Positions 17,160 through 25,379 of a stretch of 64,000 nucleotides of DNA are shown here, piece by piece (the stretch's first letter is position 1; each line of letters begins with the position of its first letter). Source of the DNA: CAZIZT01 sp964544085 (GTDB lineage Bacteria; Campylobacterota_A; Desulfurellia; Desulfurellales; Hippeaceae); the NCBI GenBank assembly GCA_964544085.1, contig CAZIZT010000003.1, forward strand, positions 1 through 64,000, written 5' to 3'. The notes under the pieces were generated by a model, which saw only the letters and a list, made by a program, of their open reading frames with translations, ran no database searches and was not told the DNA's origin. The translations under genes and the position numbers were made by a program.

Positions 17160-18140
17160 TTACTTATGAGTTTTCCATTCATCCATGAAGTTCGTTTTGT
17201 TGTTCTTGTACTCAATGTTTCTGAAAATGTTCCTTGATCGCTGTTTTGCTGTTGTGTGAATATAAATACCTATCTCGTTGTTGTGTAGCTTTATGTTGTC
17301 AAAGTAGTTTTTGGTGCCAGCCTTGGCAGGAGATAGATTGACAACGAGCCCTTTTTTACAGTTTTCGATGAGTCCGTTTGAGACATGTGTGTTGCTTGCT
17401 CTGATCATTACAAGTCCCCTGTACTTACCATCATCTTTAATATTGAAGTCCTTGATCGTGCAATCCTCGGCGCAGTTAAGAAGCAAGCTCACTTCATTGT
17501 TCTTGCCCTTGAACCCTATAATCCTGTTTGCATTAGAGTTTACGACCATGGTGCCAATATGGGAATTCTCTACGCGGTTGTTTTCGAAAACCACACCGTT
17601 TGAGAACATGGATGTGACATCCCTCGAATCATGAACATAGTTGTCTTTCACAAGCACGTTTGGGCTCCACCATAGCCTTATTGCGTCCCCCTTGGCGCCC
17701 TCTGAGTATCCCTTTTTTGACGCAATCTCATTACCAATCAGTTTGCAGTTTTTAGCTGTTTTTGTAACGATGCCGTACAGGCAATCCAGGATTCGGTTGT
17801 TCTCTACGGTACAGTTACGTGCATTGACTATTTTCACGCCCGCATCCATCTTCCAGCCGTGCGTTCCAGAGTGGCGTAAGACACACCCCTTGATCAGAAC
17901 GTCTTTTGTGTTTTTGATTGTCACAACATCATCCTTGCCCAGACCGTCTATTACTGCTCCTTTCTCACAAATTAGCTTCAGTGGTTTTTTTATTACGATT
18001 GGCTCTTTGTATACTCCCTTTTTAACTGTTATTGTGCTGTTAGGCTGTGCCGCATCAATGAGTTTTTGCAACTGACCTGCGTTTGCCACTGCCGATGATA
18101 TAAACGAAATAAGCATTAGAGATAAAATGATTTTTCTCAT
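17160..18140 (-). CDS. nosD: Second, shorter NosD-like beta-helix protein
   Basis: Periplasmic right-handed beta-helix protein of the NosD/CASH family (signal MRKIILSLMLISFISSAVAN). NosD works with the NosFY transporter in maturation of the NosZ copper site. Its first 240 residues align by eye with the longer NosD at 21865-23175 (shared LQKLID start, VVIKKPL, HSG-HGW-MDAG, YGI-TK and DAIRLWWSPN blocks). It stops at 326 aa and lacks the last 100 or so residues of the long copy. The frame is intact, so it is a short paralogue rather than debris. It follows nosY closely, as nosD often does. Confidence 0.8.
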   Translation of the reverse strand: MRKIILSLMLISFISSAVANAGQLQKLIDAAQPNSTITVKKGVYKEPIVIKKPLKLICEKGAVIDGLGKDDVVTIKNTKDVLIKGCVLRHSGTHGWKMDAGVKIVNARNCTVENNRILDCLYGIVTKTAKNCKLIGNEIASKKGYSEGAKGDAIRLWWSPNVLVKDNYVHDSRDVTSMFSNGVVFENNRVENSHIGTMVVNSNANRIIGFKGKNNEVSLLLNCAEDCTIKDFNIKDDGKYRGLVMIRASNTHVSNGLIENCKKGLVVNLSPAKAGTKNYFDNIKLHNNEIGIYIHTTAKQRSRNIFRNIEYKNNKTNFMDEWKTHK

Positions 18141-18154
18141 ACCTCACCTTCCTT

Positions 18155-18982
18155 CTACAGATAGTCGTTGTGTTTGAAATATACGTAACCTACCACGCAG
18201 ATGAAAAGGCCAAGCAGGGTAGGGTAGGCATAAGAGAAGGCTAAAAGCCCATTGTTTCCAATTTTGCCCAGGAGTGTCCATGCTATAGGGCCGATCACTG
18301 CAAGTTTCGGATCAAACAGACTAAAGGCAGCTATTCTAAATAGCTCCAGTGGATTTGCTAAAGCCATTGCAAGAATAAGGTTTACATCTATGCCAAACTG
18401 CAAAAAAAGGCCCAGAATGGCAACATCCAGCATAACCACGAAGAAAAACCAGATGAAAAACGCTGTAAAAATAGCTGTATCCTGTCTTTGAGAAAGAGAT
18501 GAAACGAAGAAGGATATGCCCAAAAAGCAGAGCGATAAAACAGCAACGAGTGTTGAGTATATTAGATAGATATGCCATGGAATGACAAGGTGTTTGAAGT
18601 ATCCCCAGCCTATACTGACAGCAAAGGCGGTGTAAATGGGTACGATTATGACAATTAGCTTTCCAATGAACTTCCCCCAGAAGTATTCTTTTAACGAGAT
18701 CGGGAAAGAGAGAATATACTCAAGTATTGTTAGTTCTTTTTCCATAACGAGGGATCGCGACGAGCTTATAAGAATGAACAGGGGAAGAACAACCATTGTG
18801 ATCTCTATGTAGGCTATTAGAACCCTTGAAAGTCCTGTAAAACCAAGCACCTGCGATTCTGTGATGCCAGACCAGAGGAAACTCGCCATCATACCAAAGA
18901 AGATTATGAAATAGAGATAGAACCATTTGGCTCTAAATGCATCTTTAATCTCGAAGACAATCATTACCAGTAGATTCTTCAA
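18155..18982 (-). CDS. nosY: NosY-like ABC transporter permease
   Basis: Polytopic membrane subunit (about six helices, 275 aa) of the NosFY ABC transporter, in the ABC-2 permease family. With NosF (the ATPase) and NosD it supports copper-sulfur cluster assembly on NosZ. The order here separates nosY from nosF by a nosL gene and an intrinsic terminator, which is unusual. The start is a TTG behind GAGGTGAT; no in-frame ATG lies closer. A weak start behind a terminator predicts low expression. Confidence 0.82.
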   Translation of the reverse strand: MKNLLVMIVFEIKDAFRAKWFYLYFIIFFGMMASFLWSGITESQVLGFTGLSRVLIAYIEITMVVLPLFILISSSRSLVMEKELTILEYILSFPISLKEYFWGKFIGKLIVIIVPIYTAFAVSIGWGYFKHLVIPWHIYLIYSTLVAVLSLCFLGISFFVSSLSQRQDTAIFTAFFIWFFFVVMLDVAILGLFLQFGIDVNLILAMALANPLELFRIAAFSLFDPKLAVIGPIAWTLLGKIGNNGLLAFSYAYPTLLGLFICVVGYVYFKHNDYL

Positions 18983-19009
18983 TTCCCATCACCTCTGAAA
19001 AAAGATTAA

Positions 19010-19039
19010 AAAAAGGGATGGCTTAAGCCACCCCTTTTT
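19010..19039 (-). terminator. Intrinsic terminator between nosL and nosY
   Basis: A 13-bp stem (19010-19022 with 19027-19039, one G-T wobble) with a TTAA loop; on the minus strand a T-run follows. It sits between the second nosL stop and the nosY start, inside an otherwise co-directional nos cluster. Confidence 0.85.
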
Positions 19040-19042
19040 GTG

Positions 19043-19582
19043 TTACTTTAGAATGCACATCTGCTTGGCCTTCATCTCCCACTTCTTGGGCATAAACTTC
19101 TTCATGTGATTCTCTTTCTTTATGCCTCTCTCAAGTAGTAATTTTTTAGCCTGTTCCCAGCTGAGGCATTTCTTGCCTGTTTCACCTTTCTTGTAAGCGC
19201 CAAGCCCGAAGTGCATGGGTGTGATTTCACCGTCAACCCAGCAAGCCTTTTTTGCATCGAGCCACTTTCCAGTTTTTGCATCTGTAACCCAGATTTTAGC
19301 TTTGCTTGCCCACGGGAATTTGCAGTCGTGGTACAGCCACATTACAGCGCATCCGATGTCATCGAACTTGTAAACCTTACCGGTCTCCGGATTTCCCACT
19401 TCTGCAGAGTAGCGTTTGCTCTTGATCTTCATGATACAACGCTTACACCTGTCGTGTCCAAAGTTAATAGGTACAGGCTTTAATGCTGCAGCAGAAGCAA
19501 AAGCACCATTGGAGCTTATTGCTCCATAAGAAAACATAACCATAATAAGCAGTAACAGCAAACCTTTAACAAATCTCGCCAT
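19043..19582 (-). CDS. nosL: NosL-like copper chaperone (copy 1)
   Basis: NosL-family protein, a periplasmic Cu(I) carrier for NosZ maturation. The start at 19582 is chosen because AGGAGG lies 7 nt upstream; the GTG two codons earlier is too close to it. It has a cleavable-looking signal (to about FASA, residue 31) and no lipobox, unlike the usual NosL lipoprotein. Metal motif RCKRCIMKI, then KFDDIGCAVMWLY and EITPMHFGLGAY are the family blocks. The C-terminal 30 residues carry extra Met and Cys (MKKFMPKKW, KQMCILK) that could also bind copper. It is paralogous to the gene at 23153-23683. Confidence 0.85.
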   Translation of the reverse strand: MARFVKGLLLLLIMVMFSYGAISSNGAFASAAALKPVPINFGHDRCKRCIMKIKSKRYSAEVGNPETGKVYKFDDIGCAVMWLYHDCKFPWASKAKIWVTDAKTGKWLDAKKACWVDGEITPMHFGLGAYKKGETGKKCLSWEQAKKLLLERGIKKENHMKKFMPKKWEMKAKQMCILK

Positions 19583-19599
19583 GGTCACACCTCCTGAAA

Positions 19600-20244
19600 T
19601 CAGGTATTTGAATACTCTTTATTATCCACAATTACCTCACCGTTGTCCATCTCTATGAGCCTATTAGCCATAATACTTCCCTTTTCTTCGCGGTGTGACG
19701 TAAACAGCACTGTTGTTTCTTCTGGCATTGCATTCACAACACTGGAGATAATCTCCCTACTTTTCGGATCAATGTGTGCAAGCGGCTCATCGAGGATCAG
19801 GATGTCTGGATTTCTACCCAATGCTATTGCCATCAAGACCTTCTTCTGCATTCCACCGGATAAACGCTTGAAGCTTCTATCTATCCCGGCCTCTTCAAAC
19901 TTAAGCTGTCTTAAAACTTCATAGATCGGTTCTGAATCGTCTCCAGTAATGTCACAGACGAACTCGATTAGCTGTTTGACAGTCATACTCATGGGTGGTG
20001 GAAGCTGTGGGACGTAAGCAATGTGTTTGGCAAGCTCACTTTTATACTTGCGCGCTTCTTTATCCATAACTTTTACGCTGCCTTTGTAGGTATAAGATCC
20101 GATAATACAACGCAAAAGGGTTGTTTTACCACTACCATTTCCACCAACGATCATGACCCTTTCGCTCTTGCTTATCGAAAGATTTATACCCTTCAGTACG
20201 TCTCCCTTGCCAAAATTCTTGACAAGATTCTCTATCTGTATCAA
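19600..20244 (-). CDS. nosF: NosF ABC transporter ATPase
   Basis: Cytoplasmic ATPase of the NosFY transporter required for NosZ copper-cluster assembly. Walker A GGNGSGKTT, signature LSGGMQKK, Walker B DILILDEP and a switch His in FTSHREEK are all present. Length (214 aa) is the compact form usual for NosF. It lies 10 nt downstream of nosH and 17 nt upstream of nosL copy 1. Confidence 0.92.
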   Translation of the reverse strand: MIQIENLVKNFGKGDVLKGINLSISKSERVMIVGGNGSGKTTLLRCIIGSYTYKGSVKVMDKEARKYKSELAKHIAYVPQLPPPMSMTVKQLIEFVCDITGDDSEPIYEVLRQLKFEEAGIDRSFKRLSGGMQKKVLMAIALGRNPDILILDEPLAHIDPKSREIISSVVNAMPEETTVLFTSHREEKGSIMANRLIEMDNGEVIVDNKEYSNT

Positions 20245-20253
20245 GTGTGCCTC

Positions 20254-21174
20254 CTACAGGATTTTATCCAGGAACCTGAAATCAAACTTCAGAGCATCGT
20301 AAGCACACACGTCAATGCACCTTGCGCAGTTTATGCATGACACTCCCTTAACAAAAGCTGTGTTGTCTTTGGTTTTCTTGGCATCCTTCAGGGCATCAGT
20401 TAAAAGTGTAGGCTCGATGCAGACCTTGTAACAATTACCACAATGTGTGCATTTGTTAAGATCAAACCTGACTCTTAGCAGGGAGACTGTGCCCAGCATT
20501 CCGTATGTTGTGCCTGTCGGGCACACATACTTGCACCAGAACCTGCGAGCGTAGAATACCTCGAATACGAGAATCAAAAGGACCCATAGTAACATTACAG
20601 TTGGTGTGTATATAAAAGCGCGGTTGATTATGTCTACCGGGTTGAAGGACTCAAAAAATATAGAGCCGGTTATCAAAGGAATAAGAAGGAACATTACCCA
20701 GAAGGTATATCTGATTTTCTCAGAGTACATTCTTCTCTTTTTAATAACACCCTTTTTTCTCAGATACTCGTGGATTATTTCACCTATTTCGGCAACCAGG
20801 TTATACGGGCAAACCCATCCGCAGAATGTTCTACCACCCACGAAGAAATAGAACAGCAGAATCGTTAAGAATCCAATAACAGCGTTTAGTGTAAGAGCCT
20901 TGTGGGCTGCAACATACTCAAGTCCGGTGTATAGATCTATCAGGAAGAAGCTCATTAATCTTGAGCCGTTTAAGCTTCCAGCAAGAAAGTCCAGAGCCCA
21001 TTTGAAAGAGAGTGCAAAGGTAGCCGTTATCAAAATTATAGAAAACCATCTTATACATCTATATGAGATGCGGCCCGGCCTGATTTTTCTCGTATTAATG
21101 AAAAGCTCGTAGAAGGTTCCTCTTTTCGGTTTTTCTTTTTTCTGTGTCCCGGTTACAGCTGAGTTCTCATGCAT
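20254..21174 (-). CDS. nosH: NosH/NapH-type quinol dehydrogenase membrane subunit
   Basis: Membrane iron-sulfur protein of the NapH family. It has about four transmembrane helices with the two periplasm/cytoplasm-facing CxxxCP motifs (CGWVCPYN near 125 and CKYVCPTGT near 210), then two [4Fe-4S] ferredoxin motifs (CTHCGNCYKVC and CINCARCIDVC). With NosG it is thought to oxidise menaquinol for clade II NosZ or to support maturation. The ATG at 21174 is preferred over a GTG three codons upstream (GGGGTGAG precedes it); it overlaps the nosG stop by 8 nt. Confidence 0.9.
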   Translation of the reverse strand: MHENSAVTGTQKKEKPKRGTFYELFINTRKIRPGRISYRCIRWFSIILITATFALSFKWALDFLAGSLNGSRLMSFFLIDLYTGLEYVAAHKALTLNAVIGFLTILLFYFFVGGRTFCGWVCPYNLVAEIGEIIHEYLRKKGVIKKRRMYSEKIRYTFWVMFLLIPLITGSIFFESFNPVDIINRAFIYTPTVMLLWVLLILVFEVFYARRFWCKYVCPTGTTYGMLGTVSLLRVRFDLNKCTHCGNCYKVCIEPTLLTDALKDAKKTKDNTAFVKGVSCINCARCIDVCAYDALKFDFRFLDKIL

Positions 21175-21862
21175 TTTTCTCACCCCACTTCTTGCCTGGA
21201 ATTATAATAATTGCCGGTGGATCAACAGGGCAGACCATCTCGCAAACGCCGCATCCGGTGCAACCCTGTAAAACAACAGGTATCTGGTATTCCCTGCCGG
21301 TTTTAGGATCCTTTCTGTCCTGAATGGTGATGGCGCCCGGGCCTATAGGACACTTATCTGCGCAGAGGTTGCAGATCATTTTCATATACTCTGCTGGGTT
21401 GACCTTCCACTTGTATTTCCACTCATCCCATTTGTGTTTGGATTTGGTTTTAAGTTTCTTGCCCTGTACGGCAAGGCACCTATCCGGGATAACCTTGGCA
21501 ATACCCATCCTTACGCTTTCAGCGTTGGGTGCAAGTTCATGAACTAAGGCATAAGTTGGACATACCAATACGCACTGTATTCCCTTACAGGAGAAATCAC
21601 ACGCGTTGGTCCTTGGGTCTATGTAGGGTGTTTGGTATGCAAGACCCTTGTCAATGTCTGCAAGCTTGATGCAGTCAACAGGGCATATCTGGACACAGAG
21701 CCCACATTTAATGCAGGCACCAAGGAACTTCTTTTCGTCTATAGCCCCCGGTGGCCTTAAAAGTGTCTGCTGTTCTTCGGTTAGAAGCGGTGTGACACCA
21801 ACGCCTACGGCTGTTCCAGCTGCTGTAATGCCCAGATACTTGACAAAAAGGCGTCTCTCCAT
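21167..21862 (-). CDS. nosG: NosG/NapG-type ferredoxin
   Basis: Periplasmic or membrane-attached four-cluster ferredoxin of the NapG family (231 aa). The N-terminus carries a twin-Arg stretch (ERRLFVKYLG) and a hydrophobic segment. Four Cys groups are visible: CIKCGLCVQICPVDC, CDFSCKGIQCVLVCP, CNLCADKCPIG and CTGCGVCEMVCPVD. It partners with NosH as a quinol-dehydrogenase module, as in Wolinella-type nos clusters. It sits directly downstream of nosD. Confidence 0.9.
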   Translation of the reverse strand: MERRLFVKYLGITAAGTAVGVGVTPLLTEEQQTLLRPPGAIDEKKFLGACIKCGLCVQICPVDCIKLADIDKGLAYQTPYIDPRTNACDFSCKGIQCVLVCPTYALVHELAPNAESVRMGIAKVIPDRCLAVQGKKLKTKSKHKWDEWKYKWKVNPAEYMKMICNLCADKCPIGPGAITIQDRKDPKTGREYQIPVVLQGCTGCGVCEMVCPVDPPAIIIIPGKKWGEKNA

Positions 21863-21864
21863 CG

Positions 21865-23175
21865 TCAGTTCTCTCCTTCTTTCTGTAGTTTAGGGATGTT
21901 TTTGTGCAACAGTTTTGGTAAATAAAGCTTCATAAGCGGCTTTTTGTCTACAAGCAAGATACTCGGTTGAGAAAACGGTATGAGTTTCTCGATAAACTTT
22001 ATAAACGTAAATAGCGGTGATCCGTTGAATATACGCAGGGAGGGATTGTCTTCTGTGAGAATGCCCGAATATTTGAGCTCATAGAAAGGTAGATCGCCTA
22101 TGCCATCGTGATTCTCGTCAAAACCCTGATACCTATCCCAGTAGTTCATTTCCCAGTAGCCCCTTCTTTTATCCAGCATTCCTCCACTGACCCTGATGTC
22201 TTTGAGATTGCCGACGTAATCATTGTGAATGAAGTAATTTTTATTTCTTGTGGCATCGGTGTTAAAGTCCATCGCAATGGTGTTGTAGTAGAAGCGAATG
22301 TTGGAAAATTTACACGACATACCCGGCTCGTATGGAGACTCATCGATGAAGACACCCCTTGTACACCTCTCGATAGTAATATTTTTGGCGTCAAGGTTGC
22401 TTGCATCTTTTAAACCCAGGCCAATAGCTGTAACGGTTGTGTTGTTTGTGATAAGAGCACCGTCAATTTCAACGTTTGTCGTATACATGTCATAGATGCC
22501 AACCATGTTGTGATCGCCGCGATAGTTGATCACCTTATCGTAGTTGGAATACATGAAATGTATGCCGTATCGGGAGCGTACTGTTGTTTGGTTGACAAAG
22601 GTATCATGTCTGCAAAACCATATAATTACATCACGTGAGTCGTGAACAAAATTATCCTTGATCAAATTGTGATGGCTCCACCAGAGTCTAATGGCATCAC
22701 CTCTTAATCCAACCTGCTTGTAAGGTTTTGACGAGATGTCGTTGGCTTCAATAAGGCTATAGTTCATATATTTGGTCTGGATACCATAGAGACAATCCTT
22801 GATAACGTTGTGAATGATTTTGATGTGTTTGGCACGCTTTACAGCTATGCCTGCATCCATTCTCCAGCCCTGGTTGCCGGAATTCTGGATGATCAGATTT
22901 TTCAGTGTTACGTTATCTGACAGAACCGTAATAACATTACCTTTGCCTTCACCATCAATAATAGCTACATTGCCACCATCAATGGTCAGGGGTTTCTTAA
23001 TGACAACAGGTCCGTAATAAATATCCTTCTTAAGCCTGATGACGCTACCCGGCTTTGCTTCGTCTATCATCTTCTGCAGTCTGTTTACTGCAAAGGCATT
23101 GTTTGGGATCAGAATTATCCCAGCTATTATCCAGGAAAATAGACTCAGAAGGCTAACCGTTATTTTGTGTTTCAT
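21865..23175 (-). CDS. nosD: NosD copper-maturation beta-helix protein
   Basis: Full-length NosD (436 aa) with a signal peptide ending near NNAFA, and a right-handed parallel beta-helix (PbH1/CASH repeats), including DAIRLWWSHHN, HFMYSNYD and a C-terminal domain with NYWDRYQGFDENHDGIGD, which is diagnostic for NosD. It acts with NosFY in the periplasm on NosZ copper-sulfide assembly. The ATG at 23175 is chosen because it begins the signal peptide; a TTG further upstream adds a charged stretch inside nosL. It overlaps the nosL copy 2 end by 23 nt, and has no strong ribosome site, so coupling is likely. Confidence 0.93.
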   Translation of the reverse strand: MKHKITVSLLSLFSWIIAGIILIPNNAFAVNRLQKMIDEAKPGSVIRLKKDIYYGPVVIKKPLTIDGGNVAIIDGEGKGNVITVLSDNVTLKNLIIQNSGNQGWRMDAGIAVKRAKHIKIIHNVIKDCLYGIQTKYMNYSLIEANDISSKPYKQVGLRGDAIRLWWSHHNLIKDNFVHDSRDVIIWFCRHDTFVNQTTVRSRYGIHFMYSNYDKVINYRGDHNMVGIYDMYTTNVEIDGALITNNTTVTAIGLGLKDASNLDAKNITIERCTRGVFIDESPYEPGMSCKFSNIRFYYNTIAMDFNTDATRNKNYFIHNDYVGNLKDIRVSGGMLDKRRGYWEMNYWDRYQGFDENHDGIGDLPFYELKYSGILTEDNPSLRIFNGSPLFTFIKFIEKLIPFSQPSILLVDKKPLMKLYLPKLLHKNIPKLQKEGEN

Positions 23176-23683
23176 GTTTCGTTGTTCCCGATCCGTAAAG
23201 TGCTTTTTCAAACTTTTCTTCTTTTTCAAATACCTTTTTAACCAGTTCCTTCCACTTTATGCATTTTTTAACACCCTTGGGCTTCTTCTCGTAGGCACCA
23301 AATCCAAAGCCCATGGGTGTTATCTGACCACCCACCCAGCAGGCAGTTTTCGCATTCAACCACTTACCGTTCTTGGCACTTGTTGCCCAGATGACAGCCT
23401 TATCCGCCCACTTGAACTTGTGTTCCTTGTACAACCAGAGAATAGCACAACCGATGTCGTCAAATTTGTATGTTTTCTTGGTGATGGGGTTTATTATCTC
23501 TGCAGCGTGATAACCATCGACGATGCTCATATCACAGCGTACGCAAGTATCCTCACCCCATCTGATTGGCACAGGCTTCATAGCGGTATTCTTTTTGTTT
23601 AATCCGAAGATGCCTATAAACACCGCTGCCATAATGACAATTGGTATAACTATCGGTACTGCGATTTTAAGAAATCTTTTCAT
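23153..23683 (-). CDS. nosL: NosL-like copper chaperone (copy 2)
   Basis: NosL-family protein of 176 aa anchored by an N-terminal transmembrane helix (about 7-28), with no lipobox. Family blocks are DTCVRCDMSIV (Cu-binding Cys/Met), KFDDIGCAILWLY and GQITPMGFGFGAY. It differs from copy 1 in being membrane-anchored and in lacking the Met/Cys tail. It is encoded directly upstream of the long nosD, as copy 1 precedes nosY and the short nosD, so each NosL travels with one NosD. Confidence 0.87.
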   Translation of the reverse strand: MKRFLKIAVPIVIPIVIMAAVFIGIFGLNKKNTAMKPVPIRWGEDTCVRCDMSIVDGYHAAEIINPITKKTYKFDDIGCAILWLYKEHKFKWADKAVIWATSAKNGKWLNAKTACWVGGQITPMGFGFGAYEKKPKGVKKCIKWKELVKKVFEKEEKFEKALYGSGTTKHETQNNG

Positions 23684-23699
23684 AGCATTACTGTTCCTT

Positions 23700-24089
23700 T
23701 CACTTTTCCGATTCTAACTCTTTAAGATTATCCTGTGCCTTTTTTCCCTTAACTGCAATGTTGTTTAGGTGTTCCCACTCTTTTTGAGCCCAACCGTATG
23801 CTCTTTTCCATAAACCCTGTTTTGCTGATTCTTTAGCTTTCTGGTGTGCTTCCTTGGCTTTTTGAAGCTCAGAATAGAGATACTTTACCTTGTCGACAAT
23901 CGACGGGTATTTTTTGTAATCCTGATGCTTCTTAAACCATATCAGGATCATGGCATCCGTTGCAGCCATACCCCTGTTTACAATAAGCTGTCTTTCATAC
24001 TTAGCCTTATAGTCCTCAGCGTGGGAAAAAGGAGCAATAAAGAGCATTACTCCTATAATAAAAAAGAGAGTCCACGCCACTTTTTTCAT
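23700..24089 (-). CDS. Small helical periplasmic protein, nos-linked (copy 1)
   Basis: I do not recognise this family. The 129-residue protein has a clear signal peptide (cleavage near SHA-ED, residue 24) and an all-helical, Lys/Glu/Ala-rich mature part of about 105 residues with no Cys. It begins DYKAKYERQL and ends with WKRAYGWAQKEWEHL. The same layout and end motif occur in the protein at 25380-25772 (NYKKLYLKTI and YKAAYLWAYQEFQYL), so the two are paralogues. The gene overlaps the NosB-like gene by 4 nt (ATGA), tying it to the nos operon. A helical-hairpin adaptor, or a chaperone for NosZ or the cytochromes, is possible but unproven. Confidence 0.8.
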   Translation of the reverse strand: MKKVAWTLFFIIGVMLFIAPFSHAEDYKAKYERQLIVNRGMAATDAMILIWFKKHQDYKKYPSIVDKVKYLYSELQKAKEAHQKAKESAKQGLWKRAYGWAQKEWEHLNNIAVKGKKAQDNLKELESEK

Positions 24090-24859
24090 TTCAAAACTCC
24101 CTGTCTCTGTAAATATTTTCTTTTGGACAGATAAGACAGGAAAATGAAAACAAATGAGAACAGAAGCAGAGTAAATCCGTAAGCCGGTCTGTTGTGTGTT
24201 GAAAACTGAGCAACCTTTCCAATGCCGTACAGGATGGGTGTAAATGAGTGAACCTTAAACGATGCCCATGGATTTAAGTGATAACCTATCCAGTGGGTCC
24301 AATAAGAAAAAACCACAAGAAAAATAAAGGGTGTTGCCAGTGGAAGAATAACAAGATAGCCGAGCAATTTTCTTTTGACAAAAATGAACACCAGCAGAGA
24401 GATGAACATCAGCAAAGCCAGGTAAGCGCCAACCTTACTTAAAACCGGTGCTGCAGTTCTTAGGGATTGCATTCCGATGTAGTGGTTGATCGTATCAATC
24501 TCGTGCAAACAGTCCACATTCCTGCACCCATTGGCTGGGCCGTTAATATGGATATTCACAAGCAAACCATCGGGGAAGGCCGTGCGTGGGTACTGTGGAG
24601 CATCCAGTATGATTCTCCACAGTGGCGCACCGGTTGGGACTATCACCTTGTTGCCAACGGGAATCACAAAGCTCGGTATTTTTTTGGCAAGATTTTCCCA
24701 TTTCTTCACAAATCCTTTTAAGCCAAACACCCTTTCGACTCGGCTTGCCTCCAGCTTATTGATGTAAACTTTCTTGTCGTAAATCTTAGGCCACAGCAGG
24801 GCCACAAAGAAAAGAGCCGCACCTATCAATCCGTAAATCTGATACCTTTCTAATTTCAC
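24086..24859 (-). CDS. NosB-like polytopic membrane protein
   Basis: Membrane protein of 257 aa: one N-terminal helix (about 8-24), a periplasmic segment of about 110 residues with the sequence NGPANGCRNVDCLHEID, and about four C-terminal helices (from residue 135), with WTHWIGYHLNPW between two of them. Size, topology and position close to nosZ in a clade II cluster match NosB of Wolinella-type systems, whose role is an undefined part of electron transfer or assembly. The two Cys and several His in the periplasmic loop could bind metal or haem. The assignment to NosB is tentative. Confidence 0.6.
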   Translation of the reverse strand: MKLERYQIYGLIGAALFFVALLWPKIYDKKVYINKLEASRVERVFGLKGFVKKWENLAKKIPSFVIPVGNKVIVPTGAPLWRIILDAPQYPRTAFPDGLLVNIHINGPANGCRNVDCLHEIDTINHYIGMQSLRTAAPVLSKVGAYLALLMFISLLVFIFVKRKLLGYLVILPLATPFIFLVVFSYWTHWIGYHLNPWASFKVHSFTPILYGIGKVAQFSTHNRPAYGFTLLLFSFVFIFLSYLSKRKYLQRQGVLK

Positions 24860-24886
24860 TGTTATGGCCTCTCCTTCTTATGATTG

Positions 24887-25294
24887 TTATTTTACCAGAC
24901 CATCAGCAACTGCCATCAGATACTCATAGAGTTTCTCAGCATCCTCTTTTGTAACACCGTTGTTTGGCATATACTGGACATACTGATGGATGAGGGCTTT
25001 AACATCGGGCTCATTGTAATGCTTCTTTGGATCCATAATCCAGCTGATTACCCATTTCTTGGGTTTTGCCTTTGCAAGTGCGGCAATAACTGCTACGGCA
25101 GGACCAGATGTTGAATCCTTGTGCATATACATGTGGCAACCACTGCAACCGTAATTGTCAAATACATCCCTGAGCTTCTGGATCTCCTTTTTTGTTAGTT
25201 TCTTTGGTGCCTTGTCTGCGCTGTAGGCTGTTGTTGAGATCCCAAGTGCCAGTGAGACTGCCAATACCGCAACCATTCCCACAAACCTTTTCAT
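24887..25294 (-). CDS. Monohaem cytochrome c, NosC-like
   Basis: Periplasmic monohaem cytochrome (135 aa) with a signal peptide (to about AYS-AD, residue 26), haem motif CSGCH at 50-54 and likely axial Met in the VQYMPNNG segment. Position in the nos cluster matches the NosC cytochromes of Campylobacterota, which connect the menaquinol-oxidising proteins to NosZ. NosZ here has no fused haem domain, so a separate carrier is needed. It starts behind GGGAGG, just downstream of the 25317-25347 terminator. Confidence 0.88.
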   Translation of the reverse strand: MKRFVGMVAVLAVSLALGISTTAYSADKAPKKLTKKEIQKLRDVFDNYGCSGCHMYMHKDSTSGPAVAVIAALAKAKPKKWVISWIMDPKKHYNEPDVKALIHQYVQYMPNNGVTKEDAEKLYEYLMAVADGLVK

Positions 25295-25316
25295 AGAGCG
25301 TACCTCCCTAAAAATA

Positions 25317-25347
25317 GGGGGGTAAAACCTTTTTAGTTTTACCCCCC
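25317..25347 (-). terminator. Intrinsic terminator after the nosZ unit
   Basis: A perfect 12-bp stem (25317-25328 with 25336-25347) with a 7-nt loop, followed on the minus strand by TATTTTT. It separates nosZ plus its small neighbour from the other nos genes, and would give partial read-through to them. Confidence 0.88.
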
Positions 25348-25379
25348 TGATTTAATTAAAGGCTCATTAAGGCCGGCTG

